A stretch of DNA of 64,000 nt from Alteriqipengyuania lutimaris (GCF_003363135.1 NZ_QRBB01000001.1:2144501-2208500); one strand, 5' to 3'. Shown: positions 22,167 to 32,887, counted from the first letter of the stretch. Translations and numbers: made by a program. The notes: generated from the letters alone by a model not told the origin.

Positions 22167-22888
22167 GCTCCGGCTGGCGCAGAAACGCCTCCGGCCTGCG
22201 CCTTGCGATTTGCCAGACGCTGGATGTTATCGAGCGATGCGGCAGCGAAGAATATGGGCGCCAGCAGGCCGTCGCGGTGCAACGTCTCCAGTTCGGCGCC
22301 GCCGATGGTCGCCAGACGCTCGCCATCGATGACGAAGACCTGCGAAATGGCATAGACCTCGTCCTCGGACACGCGGACGTGGAGATCGACCGGGCGGAGA
22401 AGGTCCAGTCGCTCCAGCGCCGCCATCAGCCGGTCGAGCATGGCTTGCCCGGTATAAATCGTGCGCAGCACCTCGGCGATCTCATCGAGAAAAGGCGAAT
22501 GGCCGCCCTGCGGGAGAAAAATGGGCGTCCCCTCGGTGCGCGAGAGGCGCGTGTCATCGATATCGACAAGGATCTTGGGTTCGCCCGCTTGGTCCTCTGC
22601 GATCGCGAAAGGTCCACGACGCAGGACCGCGGGGACGTAGATACCGGCATCCCACGAGCCATCCTCTGACAGGAAGAGATTCTCATCGCGGTCGAGACCA
22701 AGAATAGCGGCCGGGCGAAGCGGCCCTTCCGCGCTCTTGCGGAAGACGATGGGAAAATGGCGCTGGAGAGCCGCGAACTCGGAGGGAAGGGCGAGGACCT
22801 GGTTGACCGTCTCCTCGGTCCGTCGACCACGCGCAGTAACGATTCGCAGGTCATGATGATCGACGTTGTTCAGCAATTCCATGGTCAT
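22163..22888 (-). CDS. SapC family protein
   Basis: 241 residues from ATG 22888. Longer in-frame readings exist but AGGAGG at 22903-22908 sits just upstream of this start. The family was named for an S-layer-associated protein, and its biochemical role is unsettled. It is soluble, with the domain beginning LRIVTARGRRTEETVNQVLALPSEFAAL-like and containing FPIVFRKSAEGPLRPAAILGL. It is found repeatedly next to TonB receptors and tryptophan halogenases in Sphingomonadales, as here. A terminator separates it from the upstream receptor, so its expression may be attenuated. Confidence 0.88.
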   Translation of the reverse strand: MTMELLNNVDHHDLRIVTARGRRTEETVNQVLALPSEFAALQRHFPIVFRKSAEGPLRPAAILGLDRDENLFLSEDGSWDAGIYVPAVLRRGPFAIAEDQAGEPKILVDIDDTRLSRTEGTPIFLPQGGHSPFLDEIAEVLRTIYTGQAMLDRLMAALERLDLLRPVDLHVRVSEDEVYAISQVFVIDGERLATIGGAELETLHRDGLLAPIFFAAASLDNIQRLANRKAQAGGVSAPAGA

Positions 22889-22955
22889 CGATGCCCAGGC
22901 GACCTCCTCTTTCCATGCACGATCCTGCCGCGCATGCACGTCGGGCTCAAGAAAC

Positions 22956-22985
22956 AAAAATGGGCCGCTACTTGCGTAGCGGCCC
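22956..22985 (-). terminator. Terminator or attenuator between TonB receptor and sapC
   Basis: A 10-base-pair perfect stem (GGGCCGCTAC at 22962-22971 and GTAGCGGCCC at 22976-22985) with a 4-base loop, followed on the minus strand by five T's. It lies 15 bases after the receptor stop and should reduce read-through into sapC. Confidence 0.85.
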
Positions 22986-22999
22986 GAGTCGGGAGGATT

Positions 23000-25900
23000 T
23001 CAGAAACGATAGCGCGCGCCGAGGAAGACGCGTGGCTTCAGCTCTTGAGCAAACCACAGCTGCTGCTCGTCGCGCCCGTAGGAGCGAACGGGTTCGCTGA
23101 GGATGTTGATCGCCTCCAGCGAGACCGAGAAGCTGTCGTTAACATCGTAGCTGACATTGGCATCCAGCGTGCCGAACGGCTCGAAGAACACCGGGCTGCG
23201 GCCACCCCCGCGGTTGACGCCCGCGAGGAACTTGTCGCGCCAGTTGTACGCGACCCGGCTCGATAGCGGGCCCTGTTCGTAGATCGCCGTCACGTTGAAA
23301 CTGTCGGCGAGACCGACGAGTGCGTAGACGTTGGTGCTGGGATCCGAAAGGATATCCACATTGACGTCGCCGTAGACCTTGGTGAACGACCCCGACACAC
23401 CGAAACCGGAGGTGCCGAAGAAGTACTGTCCCTGGAGTTCGAACCCGTGGATGTTGCCGTTCTGGTTGTTGATCGGCGTCGTGACATCGAATTCGAACAG
23501 CGGATCGTTGCCATTCGCGATGATGTCCCGAGCGGCGAGCACATTATCGACGAAGGCCTGGTCCAGCTGGCCGTTTGCACCGAGGTTGGCCTGGAACTGC
23601 GCCGAAGCCGCAGCCACATCGCCGCCATTTGCGTCGATCAGCGCCGTCAGCGTGAACAGGCTCACATCGCTCAGCACCGCGCCCAGACGTTCGATCTCGG
23701 CCAGAGCTGCACCCGAACGCGTGCCCGGCGCGCCCGATGACGGATCGCGCAAACCGAAGAGGTTGATCCCCGTACGGCCGACGCCGACGAAGTTCTTCAC
23801 ATCCTTGAAGAAGAAGGCGCCCGATACATAGCTGGACGGTGCGAAGTACCATTCCAGCGAAACATCGAAGTTGTCGGAGACCAGCGGAAGCAGGTTGGGA
23901 TCGCCCTGCGAACCGCCGGTCACGCCGCCCAGCGCAACGGGCCGGTTCGGCGCGCCTGCCGACTGCGAGGCGAACAGGTTGCCGTAGTCGGCACGTGCCA
24001 GCGTCTTGCTGTACGAGATGCGCGCGACGACGTCTTCCGCGGGCTCGATGCGGAAGTCGAAGGCCGGAAGCAGGTTGTTGTAGCTGCCGTTGGCCGTGAG
24101 TTCGGTCGTGCTGTCGCCGATGACGACGGTGAAATCGTTGTCCGAATCCCACTCGATACGCTCGGGCGCGGCGACGATTGCGAGCGAATTGACCTCGGTA
24201 TTCTCGAACCGGGCACCCGCCACGAGAGCCGCCGGGCGGCCGAAGAGTTCGCCGTCCCACGTGACCTGGGCATAGAGCGCGAAGATCTGCTCCGACACCT
24301 CGTCATAGTCGTTGCTGGTGACGTTGATGGGATTGCCCAGCCCTTCGTAGTAGGAGGCGAAGGCCTGGTAGAGGTCTACCGCGTTGCCACGGAAGGCGAT
24401 GTCCGCATTGGTCGCGTTGTACTTATCGAACTGGCACGAAAGGCAGTATTGCTCGATCAGGTCGCCGGCGATCGCCTCCACGTCACCGACATTGTTGATC
24501 CCCCAGTCGCCCAGCGTCTGCTGCGTCTGCACGCGTGCGCTGGTCATCTGCGAATCGATGTAGCTCATGCCGATATCGAAGCGGCTGTTGCCTTCGAACT
24601 CCCATCCCAGGTTCGCGCTTACCTGATCGACCCGCTGGCGCTGGTTCGCTGCGTTCGTGCGCTGCACCTGCGTACCCAGATCCCCGATATCGAGGACGCC
24701 GTTATTGTTGCCGCGATCGTCCGCCGTGCCGAGAATACCGTCGGTACCCGCGCCGCCGTCGTTCAGGACCCAGCTCTGTTGCGGAATCTTGCCGCTGTAA
24801 TCGACCGAGTGCGCGTCGACCACGGGGGCGCCGAAGGACACCAGTGTGGAGCTCGCCCCATTCGCGGCATTCGGGCTCGATTCCGATTCGGAGTGATTGC
24901 CGTCCAGCGTCAGGGTCAGGCCGGAGACGACTTCCCATTCCGCATTCAGGCCAGCCGAATAGAGCTCGGTCCGCGTGGAGCGATAGTTCTGCTCCATGCC
25001 GAGATCCTTGGTGCCGTATCCGCTGCCCTCGCTGATGAATACCGCGGTCGGCACGGCATCGGTATTATCGAAGGTGATCGAATCGAACGGGCGGTTGAAC
25101 CAGTTCGTCTGGTCCGAGCGCTCTTCGTTCAGATCGTTGCGCGCATAGAGGCCATCGGCGGTGAAGGTCAGCGTATCGGTCGGCCGATACTGGAGCGTTG
25201 TCGACACGTTGATCCGCTCGCGCTCGAGCTCGGAATAGTGATACCGGCTGTCGTTCGGCACGGCGACCAGCGTTTCGGGATTGTCCGGCGCTCCGCTTAC
25301 CTCGGTGGTCGGCCCGCGACCGGGGAAGGACGAGAACGGCGTGATGTTCCAGTCGTTGGACGTCGCGCTTGCAGCGGTGCTTTCGCGCTTCTGATACGCG
25401 CCGAACAGCGATACGCCGAACATGTCTTCGGGATCGGTCCAGGTGACGACGCCCGAAAACTCGGGGTCGACGCGGAAATCGTCGTTGCTGAGATCATAGA
25501 GCGCCTTCGCGCCGATGCTGCCCCGGAGCCCTTCGCCCACCACGTCCAGCGGCCGGGTCGTGACGATGTTGATCGCCGCGCCGATGCCGCCCGACGGAAT
25601 GGATGAGCGACCGGTTTTGTAGACTTCGAGGCGCTGGACGCCTTCCGACGCAAGGTTGTTGAAATCGAAGGAGCGACTTGTCGCGCGGGCGAAGTCGACG
25701 TCGCCATCGCCGCCGGCCGCATTGACGAACGATGTCGCGAGCTGGCGTCCGTTGACCGTCACCAGGTTGAACTGCGGACCGAAGCCGCGAACCGTGACCT
25801 GCGAGCCTTCGCCATTGACGCGGTTGATCGACACGCCCGGGATCCGCTGCAGCGATTCCGCCAGGTTCGTGTCGGGAAACTTGCCGATCTCTTCGGCCGA

Positions 25901-26167
25901 GATAGCATCGACCACGCCGCTGGCATTGCGCTTGATGTCGACCGCACGATCGAGACTGGCCCTTATGCCGCTCACCACGATGACGTTTTCATTTTCGACA
26001 GGCTCATCGGCCTGGAGTGGCTGATCGGCATCGCCGGAATTCTGAGCCAGGCCAGGCCCGGCCATGCAGGCGATCGCAAGACAGGACACACCCGTTTTCC
26101 AACCGACAGAATGGCTCCCGAAAAACCGATTCTTATTACGCGCAGCGCAGCGCACTGGTTCAAGCAT
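23000..26167 (-). CDS. TonB-dependent receptor, Xanthomonas/Caulobacter type
   Basis: 1055-residue outer-membrane receptor. The N-terminus has a signal peptide reading to about residue 41, then a TonB-box-like VIVVSG (residues 62-67). Next come IRASLDRAVDIKR, the plug (NLAESLQRIPGVSIN, VTVRGFGPQFNLVTVNGRQ) and a long barrel ending FLGARYRF. It is the TIGR01782-like subfamily. GGGGAG lies 8 bases upstream of ATG 26167. It is under a promoter overlapped by LacI-type operators, so import of a sugar-like ligand is likely. It heads the SapC-cupin-halogenase locus. Confidence 0.93.
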   Translation of the reverse strand: MLEPVRCAARNKNRFFGSHSVGWKTGVSCLAIACMAGPGLAQNSGDADQPLQADEPVENENVIVVSGIRASLDRAVDIKRNASGVVDAISAEEIGKFPDTNLAESLQRIPGVSINRVNGEGSQVTVRGFGPQFNLVTVNGRQLATSFVNAAGGDGDVDFARATSRSFDFNNLASEGVQRLEVYKTGRSSIPSGGIGAAINIVTTRPLDVVGEGLRGSIGAKALYDLSNDDFRVDPEFSGVVTWTDPEDMFGVSLFGAYQKRESTAASATSNDWNITPFSSFPGRGPTTEVSGAPDNPETLVAVPNDSRYHYSELERERINVSTTLQYRPTDTLTFTADGLYARNDLNEERSDQTNWFNRPFDSITFDNTDAVPTAVFISEGSGYGTKDLGMEQNYRSTRTELYSAGLNAEWEVVSGLTLTLDGNHSESESSPNAANGASSTLVSFGAPVVDAHSVDYSGKIPQQSWVLNDGGAGTDGILGTADDRGNNNGVLDIGDLGTQVQRTNAANQRQRVDQVSANLGWEFEGNSRFDIGMSYIDSQMTSARVQTQQTLGDWGINNVGDVEAIAGDLIEQYCLSCQFDKYNATNADIAFRGNAVDLYQAFASYYEGLGNPINVTSNDYDEVSEQIFALYAQVTWDGELFGRPAALVAGARFENTEVNSLAIVAAPERIEWDSDNDFTVVIGDSTTELTANGSYNNLLPAFDFRIEPAEDVVARISYSKTLARADYGNLFASQSAGAPNRPVALGGVTGGSQGDPNLLPLVSDNFDVSLEWYFAPSSYVSGAFFFKDVKNFVGVGRTGINLFGLRDPSSGAPGTRSGAALAEIERLGAVLSDVSLFTLTALIDANGGDVAAASAQFQANLGANGQLDQAFVDNVLAARDIIANGNDPLFEFDVTTPINNQNGNIHGFELQGQYFFGTSGFGVSGSFTKVYGDVNVDILSDPSTNVYALVGLADSFNVTAIYEQGPLSSRVAYNWRDKFLAGVNRGGGRSPVFFEPFGTLDANVSYDVNDSFSVSLEAINILSEPVRSYGRDEQQLWFAQELKPRVFLGARYRF

Positions 26168-26221
26168 CCCAATTCTCCCCTTGGCCGGTCAATGGCCTTG
26201 GCGCCCGTCGGTATTGTTCCT

Positions 26222-26235
26222 TGGTAGCGCTAACA
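26222..26235. promoter_or_regulatory. LacI-family operator-like palindrome, proximal
   Basis: TGGTAGCGCTAACA has a perfect TAGCGCTA core and 12 of 14 symmetric positions, the pattern bound by LacI-family repressors. It starts 5 bases downstream of the -10 element of the receptor promoter, where a repressor would block transcription. A second, similar site lies 119 bases away. Confidence 0.65.
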
Positions 26236-26239
26236 TCCG

Positions 26240-26268
26240 AGATAGTGGGTTTATTGTTGGAATGTCAA
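26240..26268 (-). promoter_or_regulatory. Sigma-70-type promoter of the TonB receptor gene
   Basis: Minus strand: a perfect -35 TTGACA (26263-26268), a 17-base spacer and a -10-like CTATCT (26240-26245). The leader to ATG 26167 would be about 65 bases and contains the proximal operator. Confidence 0.6.
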
Positions 26269-26340
26269 TCCCACTACACTTCGAAATCCGTGATTTTATA
26301 TCCGGAGAGGCAGTCGAAGGGTAGTACACGGCCACTCAAG

Positions 26341-26354
26341 GGGTAGCGTTAACA
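26341..26354. promoter_or_regulatory. LacI-family operator-like palindrome, distal
   Basis: GGGTAGCGTTAACA agrees with the proximal site at 12 of 14 positions and lies 119 bases upstream of it, on the far side of the promoter. Paired sites at this spacing would allow DNA looping by a tetrameric LacI-type repressor. Confidence 0.5.
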
Positions 26355-26773
26355 GGACTGAGGGTTATGTTTACTCGGACTTTTTGTGCACCTGCACAAT
26401 CGGGTCGATTCTCTTGGCTGAGCGTCGGGAAAACGCACAAATCTGGACTTCCGGCGAGTACCGGGGGAACCGTAAATGCGGCCATTCGATCACAAGACGA
26501 GTACGCCGATCCGGTTCTTTTCAGGCCATCGAACCGATGATCCACCCTTGCAAACTGGGTTCTGAAACGAGCGCATCGGTGAGTATCGGATGCCGGCAAG
26601 CCGGACAGGGTCCCGCCAGCGGACCCGGCTTCACGGAAGCGGGAGTTCCGGCCCGGTCAGTGGGCACATCGCGCTGGAGAACCACGCCGCTCATGGATTG
26701 GCAGGTGCTTCGGCACGGCGCTGAGGAGGGAAGGAAGAACCCCTCCTGAAAATCTTGGGAGGTGTGAAAAAAA

Positions 26774-26849
<76 letters not shown>

Positions 26850-26966
26850 ACATCGGCCTGATAGACAATCGGCCGCGCTGGCGATTCGGTGACGATTCGC
26901 CAGCGGGAGGCGTGCACATAGGGCTTTGCGCGAAAGGTGCAACCCCTGTCGTTCGGCAGGCCCCGC

Positions 26967-28088
26967 TCAGCTCGACAGAAGGCCGCCCCCGCGCCCCTGC
27001 GTGTTCCAGCGATGGATCATCATCAGCGCACCCAAGCACAGCATATTGGTCAGCATCGAGGAGCCGCCGTGGCTCATAAAGGGCAGGGGGATGCCCACGA
27101 CCGGAGCCAGACCCATCACCATCATGAGGTTGATCGCGATGTAGAAGAACATCGTGGCGACGAGACCTGCCGCGAAGAGGCGGTCGAACCGCGTCTGTGC
27201 GTTGCGGGACACGGACAGACCCCAGCGCAGGATCAGTCCGAAGGCGACGATCACGAATATCCCGCCCAGCAGGCCCCATTCCTCCGCCATCGTGGCGAAG
27301 ACGAAGTCGGTGTGCGGTTCGGGCAGGTATTGCAGGTGGCTCTGCGAGCCCTCGTTGAAGCCCTTGCCCGAAAAGCCGCCCGATCCGATCGCGATCTTGG
27401 ACTGGGTGATGTGATAGCCGCTGCCCAGCGGATCGCTCTCGGGATCGAGGAACGTGGTCACACGGCGCTGCTGATAGGGTTTGAGCGCGAAATTATAGGC
27501 CAGCGGCACCGCAACCGCCGCAGCGGCGCCCGCGCTCAGAAACCAGCTCAAGGGCAGGCCGGCGAGAAACATGACGACCGCGCCCGAGAACAGGATCGCG
27601 AGTGCGGTGCCGAGGTCGGGCTGCATCAGCACCAGCGCCACGGGCAGGCTTACGATCACCCCCGCCGGCACGAGCGCACGCCACGATCCGATCATGCCCG
27701 TGGGCAGGGTAGCGTAGAAGCGGGCAAGGGCGAGGGCGACCGCGGGCTTCATCAGCTCCGAAGGCTGGATGCGAATCGGGCCGACCTCCAGCCAGCGCTG
27801 ACTCCCGCCGCCCATGGCGCCCATGGCCTCCACCGCGACCAGCAGAAGGAGAACGCCGATATAGCCCGGATAGGCGACGAGCTTCGCGAAATCGCGCGAG
27901 AAACTGGAAATGACCAGCGCGATCACCATGCAGACCGCGAAGCGGATGAGGTGGGAATCGGCGAAGGGGGACATGGTTCCCCCGCCGGCGCTGTAGAGCA
28001 CGGCGGCCCCGAACAGGGTCAGCAGGAAGAGCGGGGTCAGCATCGACCACGGCTGCCGCGCGATCGGCGCGGGAATGATCGAACTCAT
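26967..28088 (-). CDS. rodA: Peptidoglycan glycosyltransferase RodA
   Basis: SEDS-family polymerase that works with PBP2 to elongate the cell wall. 373 residues with about ten membrane spans. Family features include GGGSQRWLEVGPIRIQPSEL, MQPDLGTALAILFSGAVV-type segments, and GKGFNEGSQSHLQYLPEPHTDFVF with the conserved catalytic-region residues. The LPFMSHGGSSM motif is close to the C-terminus. The start overlaps the mrdA stop by 4 bases, and it is the last gene of mreBCD-mrdA-rodA. Confidence 0.95.
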   Translation of the reverse strand: MSSIIPAPIARQPWSMLTPLFLLTLFGAAVLYSAGGGTMSPFADSHLIRFAVCMVIALVISSFSRDFAKLVAYPGYIGVLLLLVAVEAMGAMGGGSQRWLEVGPIRIQPSELMKPAVALALARFYATLPTGMIGSWRALVPAGVIVSLPVALVLMQPDLGTALAILFSGAVVMFLAGLPLSWFLSAGAAAAVAVPLAYNFALKPYQQRRVTTFLDPESDPLGSGYHITQSKIAIGSGGFSGKGFNEGSQSHLQYLPEPHTDFVFATMAEEWGLLGGIFVIVAFGLILRWGLSVSRNAQTRFDRLFAAGLVATMFFYIAINLMMVMGLAPVVGIPLPFMSHGGSSMLTNMLCLGALMMIHRWNTQGRGGGLLSS

Positions 28089-30184
28089 TGCGCATCCCCC
28101 TGGGCCCGACCCTGAGCACGGCCCGGGACACCCGCCTGGGCACCCCGGTCGCGCTGGTTCGTCTCGTCGAGATCATTGCGCGGCCGGCGACGCGGGTTCT
28201 CGCGCGCGAAGGCTTCGCGCCGCTGCGCCTCAATCCGCGCCTCGGCATCGACCCGCTCCTGAATTTCGCGGTCGAGCGGCGCGGTGGGCGGGATGGTCTC
28301 GCCCGCTGCACGGGCATATTCCTGGTACCGGCGCTGGAGCCGCTGCTGCGCGGTGCCGCCCCACTGCTCTTCGAATGTGCGCAAGGCGTCCATGGCCTTC
28401 TGCGGATCGAACAGGAAGGTCATCACGTCGCGCGCGATCGGATAGGCCGCGCTTGAGCCGCCGCCATGCTCGATCACCACCGCACCGGCATAGCGCGGAT
28501 TGTCGAACGGCGCGTAGAACACGAAGAGTCCGTGGTCGCGGTATTTCCACGGGCCGCTCCGGCCATCGGACACGCTGAGCGAGACGACCTGCGCCGTCCC
28601 CGTCTTGCCCGCCATCAGGATGTCGTCGATCGGCAGGCGCGCGCGCCCGGCGGTGCCCGGGCCGTTTACCACATCGCTCATCGCCTGGTGGATGTAGTCG
28701 ATCTGGTCCTTGTTGAAGTCGAGCGAGGCGAACCGCTTGCGCTCGTTGGTCTTGATCAGCGAAGGCGTGACGATCCGCCCCGTGGCGAGCCGGGTAGCCA
28801 TGACCGCCAACTGGAGCGGGCTGGTGAGGTAATAGCCCTGGCCGATCGATGCGTTGACCGTGTCGTAGGGTTGCCATTCCTGGTCGTACTTCTCCAGCTT
28901 CCATGCCGGGTCGGGCACGGTGCCGTAGAACTGGCTGGCGACCGGCAGGTCGAATTCCTGCCCCAGCCCGAACCGACGGGCATAGGCGGCGACCTTGTCG
29001 AAACCCACCTGCTGCGCGAAGTGATAGAAATAGCTGTCGCACGACTGGTAGATGCCCTTGGCCATGTCGACCCGGCCGTGGTTGCTCCAGCAGTTGAAGA
29101 AGCGGTTGCCGATCCGCCGGCCGCCGCCGCACATGATCGCTTCGTTCGGATCGATCCCTTCGTGCATGAAGGCCATCGCGTGCATCGGCTTCACCGTGGA
29201 GCCGGGGGGGTAGAGCCCTTTCAACACCTTGTTGCGCAGCGGCACCCGCTCGTTCTCGCTCAGCATCGCATATTCGACGCTGCCGATCCCGTCGGAGAAG
29301 GAATTGGGATCGAAGCTGGGCATGGAGGCCATGCACATCAGATCACCGGTAAGGCAGTCCATCACCACCACCGATCCGCTCTCGAGGCCGATGCGGCGCG
29401 CCGCATAGTCCTGCAACGGGCCGTCGATCGTCAGCTGGATCGGGTCACCCTGGACGTCGGGGCGCGTGCTCAGGTCGCGCACGATGCGGCCCGATGCGGT
29501 CACTTCCACGCGCCGGGCGCCGGGCGTGCCGCGCAGGCGCTGCTCGAACTGCTTCTCGAGCCCGTCCTTGCCGATCTTGTAGCCCGGCGTGATCAGGATC
29601 GGGTTGCGGTCTTCCTCGAACTCCTCGCGGCTCGCGGCACCGACATAGCCGAGCAGGTGCCCGACCGAGGGGCCGGTGGGATAATAGCGCGAAAAGCCGC
29701 GCTGTGGCACGACGCCCGGCAGCTCGGGCAGCCGGATACTGACGGCGGCGAAGGCATCGTAATCGAGCCCGCTCGCCACCTCGATGGGGGCATAGCCCGC
29801 GCTCTCGTCGATCTTCTTGCGCAGGTCGCGCATCTTCGCATCGTCGAGGTCGAGCAGCTTGCCCAGCGCTTCGAGTTCCCGCTCGCCGTCCTGCAGACGC
29901 TCGGGAATGATATCGACGCGAAAATCGGCCTGGTTGGAGGCGAGGGGGGCACCGTTGCGATCGACGATCCAGCCCCGCCGCGGCGGGATCAGGGTCAGGT
30001 TCACCCGGTTGCTCTCGCTCTCCACCGCATACTTGTCGTTCTCGGCAATCGCGAGATAGCCCATGCGGCCCGCCAGCAGGATGCCGACCGACAGCCCCCC
30101 GATGCCGAGCACGAAGCTGCGCCGGTCGAAGCTGTTGGTCAGCGTGCTTTCGTTGAGCACTTGCTTGGTCAGGCCGAAAGGCAT
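28085..30184 (-). CDS. mrdA: Penicillin-binding protein 2
   Basis: Transpeptidase of the elongasome. 699 residues from ATG 30184 (MPFGLTKQVLNESTL); the stop of mreD and this ATG share a base (TGATG). It has one N-terminal membrane anchor (FVLGIGGLSVGILLAG), a PBP dimerisation domain and the transpeptidase domain, with the catalytic Ser in GSTVK (SxxK), a QSCDSYFY segment and the KTG box in MAGKTGTAQV. An unusual Arg/Gln/Gly-rich low-complexity tail of about 60 residues follows residue 640. Confidence 0.95.
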   Translation of the reverse strand: MPFGLTKQVLNESTLTNSFDRRSFVLGIGGLSVGILLAGRMGYLAIAENDKYAVESESNRVNLTLIPPRRGWIVDRNGAPLASNQADFRVDIIPERLQDGERELEALGKLLDLDDAKMRDLRKKIDESAGYAPIEVASGLDYDAFAAVSIRLPELPGVVPQRGFSRYYPTGPSVGHLLGYVGAASREEFEEDRNPILITPGYKIGKDGLEKQFEQRLRGTPGARRVEVTASGRIVRDLSTRPDVQGDPIQLTIDGPLQDYAARRIGLESGSVVVMDCLTGDLMCMASMPSFDPNSFSDGIGSVEYAMLSENERVPLRNKVLKGLYPPGSTVKPMHAMAFMHEGIDPNEAIMCGGGRRIGNRFFNCWSNHGRVDMAKGIYQSCDSYFYHFAQQVGFDKVAAYARRFGLGQEFDLPVASQFYGTVPDPAWKLEKYDQEWQPYDTVNASIGQGYYLTSPLQLAVMATRLATGRIVTPSLIKTNERKRFASLDFNKDQIDYIHQAMSDVVNGPGTAGRARLPIDDILMAGKTGTAQVVSLSVSDGRSGPWKYRDHGLFVFYAPFDNPRYAGAVVIEHGGGSSAAYPIARDVMTFLFDPQKAMDALRTFEEQWGGTAQQRLQRRYQEYARAAGETIPPTAPLDREIQERVDAEARIEAQRREAFARENPRRRPRNDLDETNQRDRGAQAGVPGRAQGRAQGDAQ

Positions 30185-30741
30185 CAGGCGATGGTCCGGA
30201 ACCGCATTCCGCGGAGTTTGTCGAGGCGTGAAACGATGAAGGCGATGAACGGGTAGGCGATGATCGATAACAGCAACTGGGGCACGATGGCGGCGAACAG
30301 CGGCATGCTGAGCCTGCTGCCCGACACCAGCGTCGCGACCAGAATGTAGATCACGGCGATGGCGGCCGCGATCAGCCAGTCCTGCGCGAAACCGCGCCAC
30401 GGGAAGCGCATTTCGATCAGCTCGATCGCGAGCATCGCCGCAGAGAACAATAGTATAGCAGAGCCGAATGGCTGGCCACTGAACAGGTCATCCCACATGC
30501 CGAAGATGATGCCCGACCAGATCGGCAGGACGCCGGGACGCAGCAGCCGCCAGGCGAGCAGGAAGAGGAAGCCGATCGGCGGCAGCAGCGGGCCTGCGGT
30601 CGCGATCGGGATGCTCTGGATGTAGGAGGCGAGCATGATCGTCGCCCACGGCACGAAGATCATGAGGAACGGCGAGTGTTCCTTGTTGATCTGCCGGCTC
30701 GCGGGTCCGCGCCGGTTGTGAGAGGCGCGCGGATCGATCAC
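30184..30741 (-). CDS. mreD: Rod-shape-determining protein MreD
   Basis: 185 residues from a GTG at 30741 that overlaps the mreC stop (GTGA); no ATG is well placed upstream. It is a very hydrophobic inner-membrane protein with five or six spans (FVPWATIMLASYIQSIPIA, LLPPIGFLFLLAWRLL, and others) that belongs to the MreBCD complex linking MreB to the wall-synthesis enzymes. The motif GIIFGMWDDLFSGQPFGS is typical of the family. It shares its last base with the mrdA start. Confidence 0.9.
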   Translation of the reverse strand: MIDPRASHNRRGPASRQINKEHSPFLMIFVPWATIMLASYIQSIPIATAGPLLPPIGFLFLLAWRLLRPGVLPIWSGIIFGMWDDLFSGQPFGSAILLFSAAMLAIELIEMRFPWRGFAQDWLIAAAIAVIYILVATLVSGSRLSMPLFAAIVPQLLLSIIAYPFIAFIVSRLDKLRGMRFRTIA

Positions 30742-31706
30742 GGAGTGACCACGCCGCCCTGCTCGGTGGTCGGAGGCGTTTCGTCCCCGTCTTCCTGCTG
30801 GACCGTTTCGTTCGAGCCGATCGCCTCTTCGATCGGCGTTTCGGCGCCGCGCAGCGCCTCGGGCTGCCACAGCGGCTCGACCGCAACGAAGTCGGTCGCC
30901 GCGGGATTGCTGATGATGCGTGCGACCGCGCCATCGTCGGTCAGGCGGGTCACGATGGCGACCGCGATGCCGGGCCGGTAGAGCCCGCCCGCGCCGCTGG
31001 TGACGAACACGTCCCCGCGCTCGAGCGGATTGATGCCGAGGTTGATCAGGCGGATATTGATCAGGCCGTCGCCGCGCCCTTCGGCAAAGGCGACGGTGTT
31101 GTCGCCCGCGCGGCGCACGGGCAGCACGCTCTCGCTATCGGTGATGAGCAGCACGCGCGCGGAATTGCGCGAAGCCTCCAGCACGCGGCCCACGATGCCG
31201 CGTTCGGATCGCACCGGCATGCCCGGCTGCACCCCGTCGGAGCGGCCCGCGCCGAGATAGGCAAAGCGGCGCGTGCTGGTGGCGCTCGACCCGATCAGGC
31301 GCGCGACGGCGACCGGTTCCACATCGGTTTTCCCAAGACCGAGAAGCGCCTTCAGCCGGCGGTTCTCCTCCTCGGTCGCACGCGCTTCGGCGAGGCGAAT
31401 CCGGGCGATCTCGACCTCTTTCTTGAGATCGGCATTCTGCTGCCCGGCTTCGAGGTAGCCCTGGACCGATTCGATGAAACCACGCCCGCCGCTACGCGCG
31501 GAGGCCGAAACCTGCGCGGCGGGCTGAGTCGCGTCGCCGAACAGCCCGCGCAGACCGGTGAAGGAGGCGGGCTGAATGAGCGAGACGGCCAGCAGGATGA
31601 CACCCAGCAGCATGGCGAGCACGACCAGCACGTAGCCGGTGAAGGCGCCGAACTGGGCCTTCTTGGAATGCCCCGATATCCGCTGTTTCGACCCCGACAG
31701 GGGCAT
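30738..31706 (-). CDS. mreC: Rod-shape-determining protein MreC
   Basis: 322 residues: one N-terminal transmembrane helix (about residues 24-44), a coiled-coil region (about 80-115) and a periplasmic beta-barrel domain with ARLIGSSATSTRRFAYLGAGR and GRVLEASRNSARVLLITD. The Glu/Asp/Thr-rich C-terminal tail is variable in the family. It recruits PBP2/RodA with MreD. It lies 47 bases downstream of mreB and is coupled to mreD. Confidence 0.95.
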   Translation of the reverse strand: MPLSGSKQRISGHSKKAQFGAFTGYVLVVLAMLLGVILLAVSLIQPASFTGLRGLFGDATQPAAQVSASARSGGRGFIESVQGYLEAGQQNADLKKEVEIARIRLAEARATEEENRRLKALLGLGKTDVEPVAVARLIGSSATSTRRFAYLGAGRSDGVQPGMPVRSERGIVGRVLEASRNSARVLLITDSESVLPVRRAGDNTVAFAEGRGDGLINIRLINLGINPLERGDVFVTSGAGGLYRPGIAVAIVTRLTDDGAVARIISNPAATDFVAVEPLWQPEALRGAETPIEEAIGSNETVQQEDGDETPPTTEQGGVVTP

Positions 31707-31753
31707 AGTTCCTCCGTCCGGTTAGGGGCCATCGGCCCCGGGCCTCGGTCGCC

Positions 31754-32887
<1,134 letters not shown>

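Larger units (their letters stand above)
26168..26773. other. Regulatory spacer between TonB receptor and tRNA-Lys
   Basis: 606 bases with no supportable gene. It holds a sigma-70-type promoter and two LacI-type operators (listed separately) near the receptor. From about 26360 to the tRNA I see only short readings of poor composition and no clear structure. Confidence 0.7.

Noticed and set aside
26384..26749. A 121-codon open frame in the spacer before tRNA-Lys
   Set aside because: No ribosome binding site and the composition is unlike a protein (many Cys, Arg and Gly in low-complexity order). It lies downstream of a regulatory region, not in a gene context.
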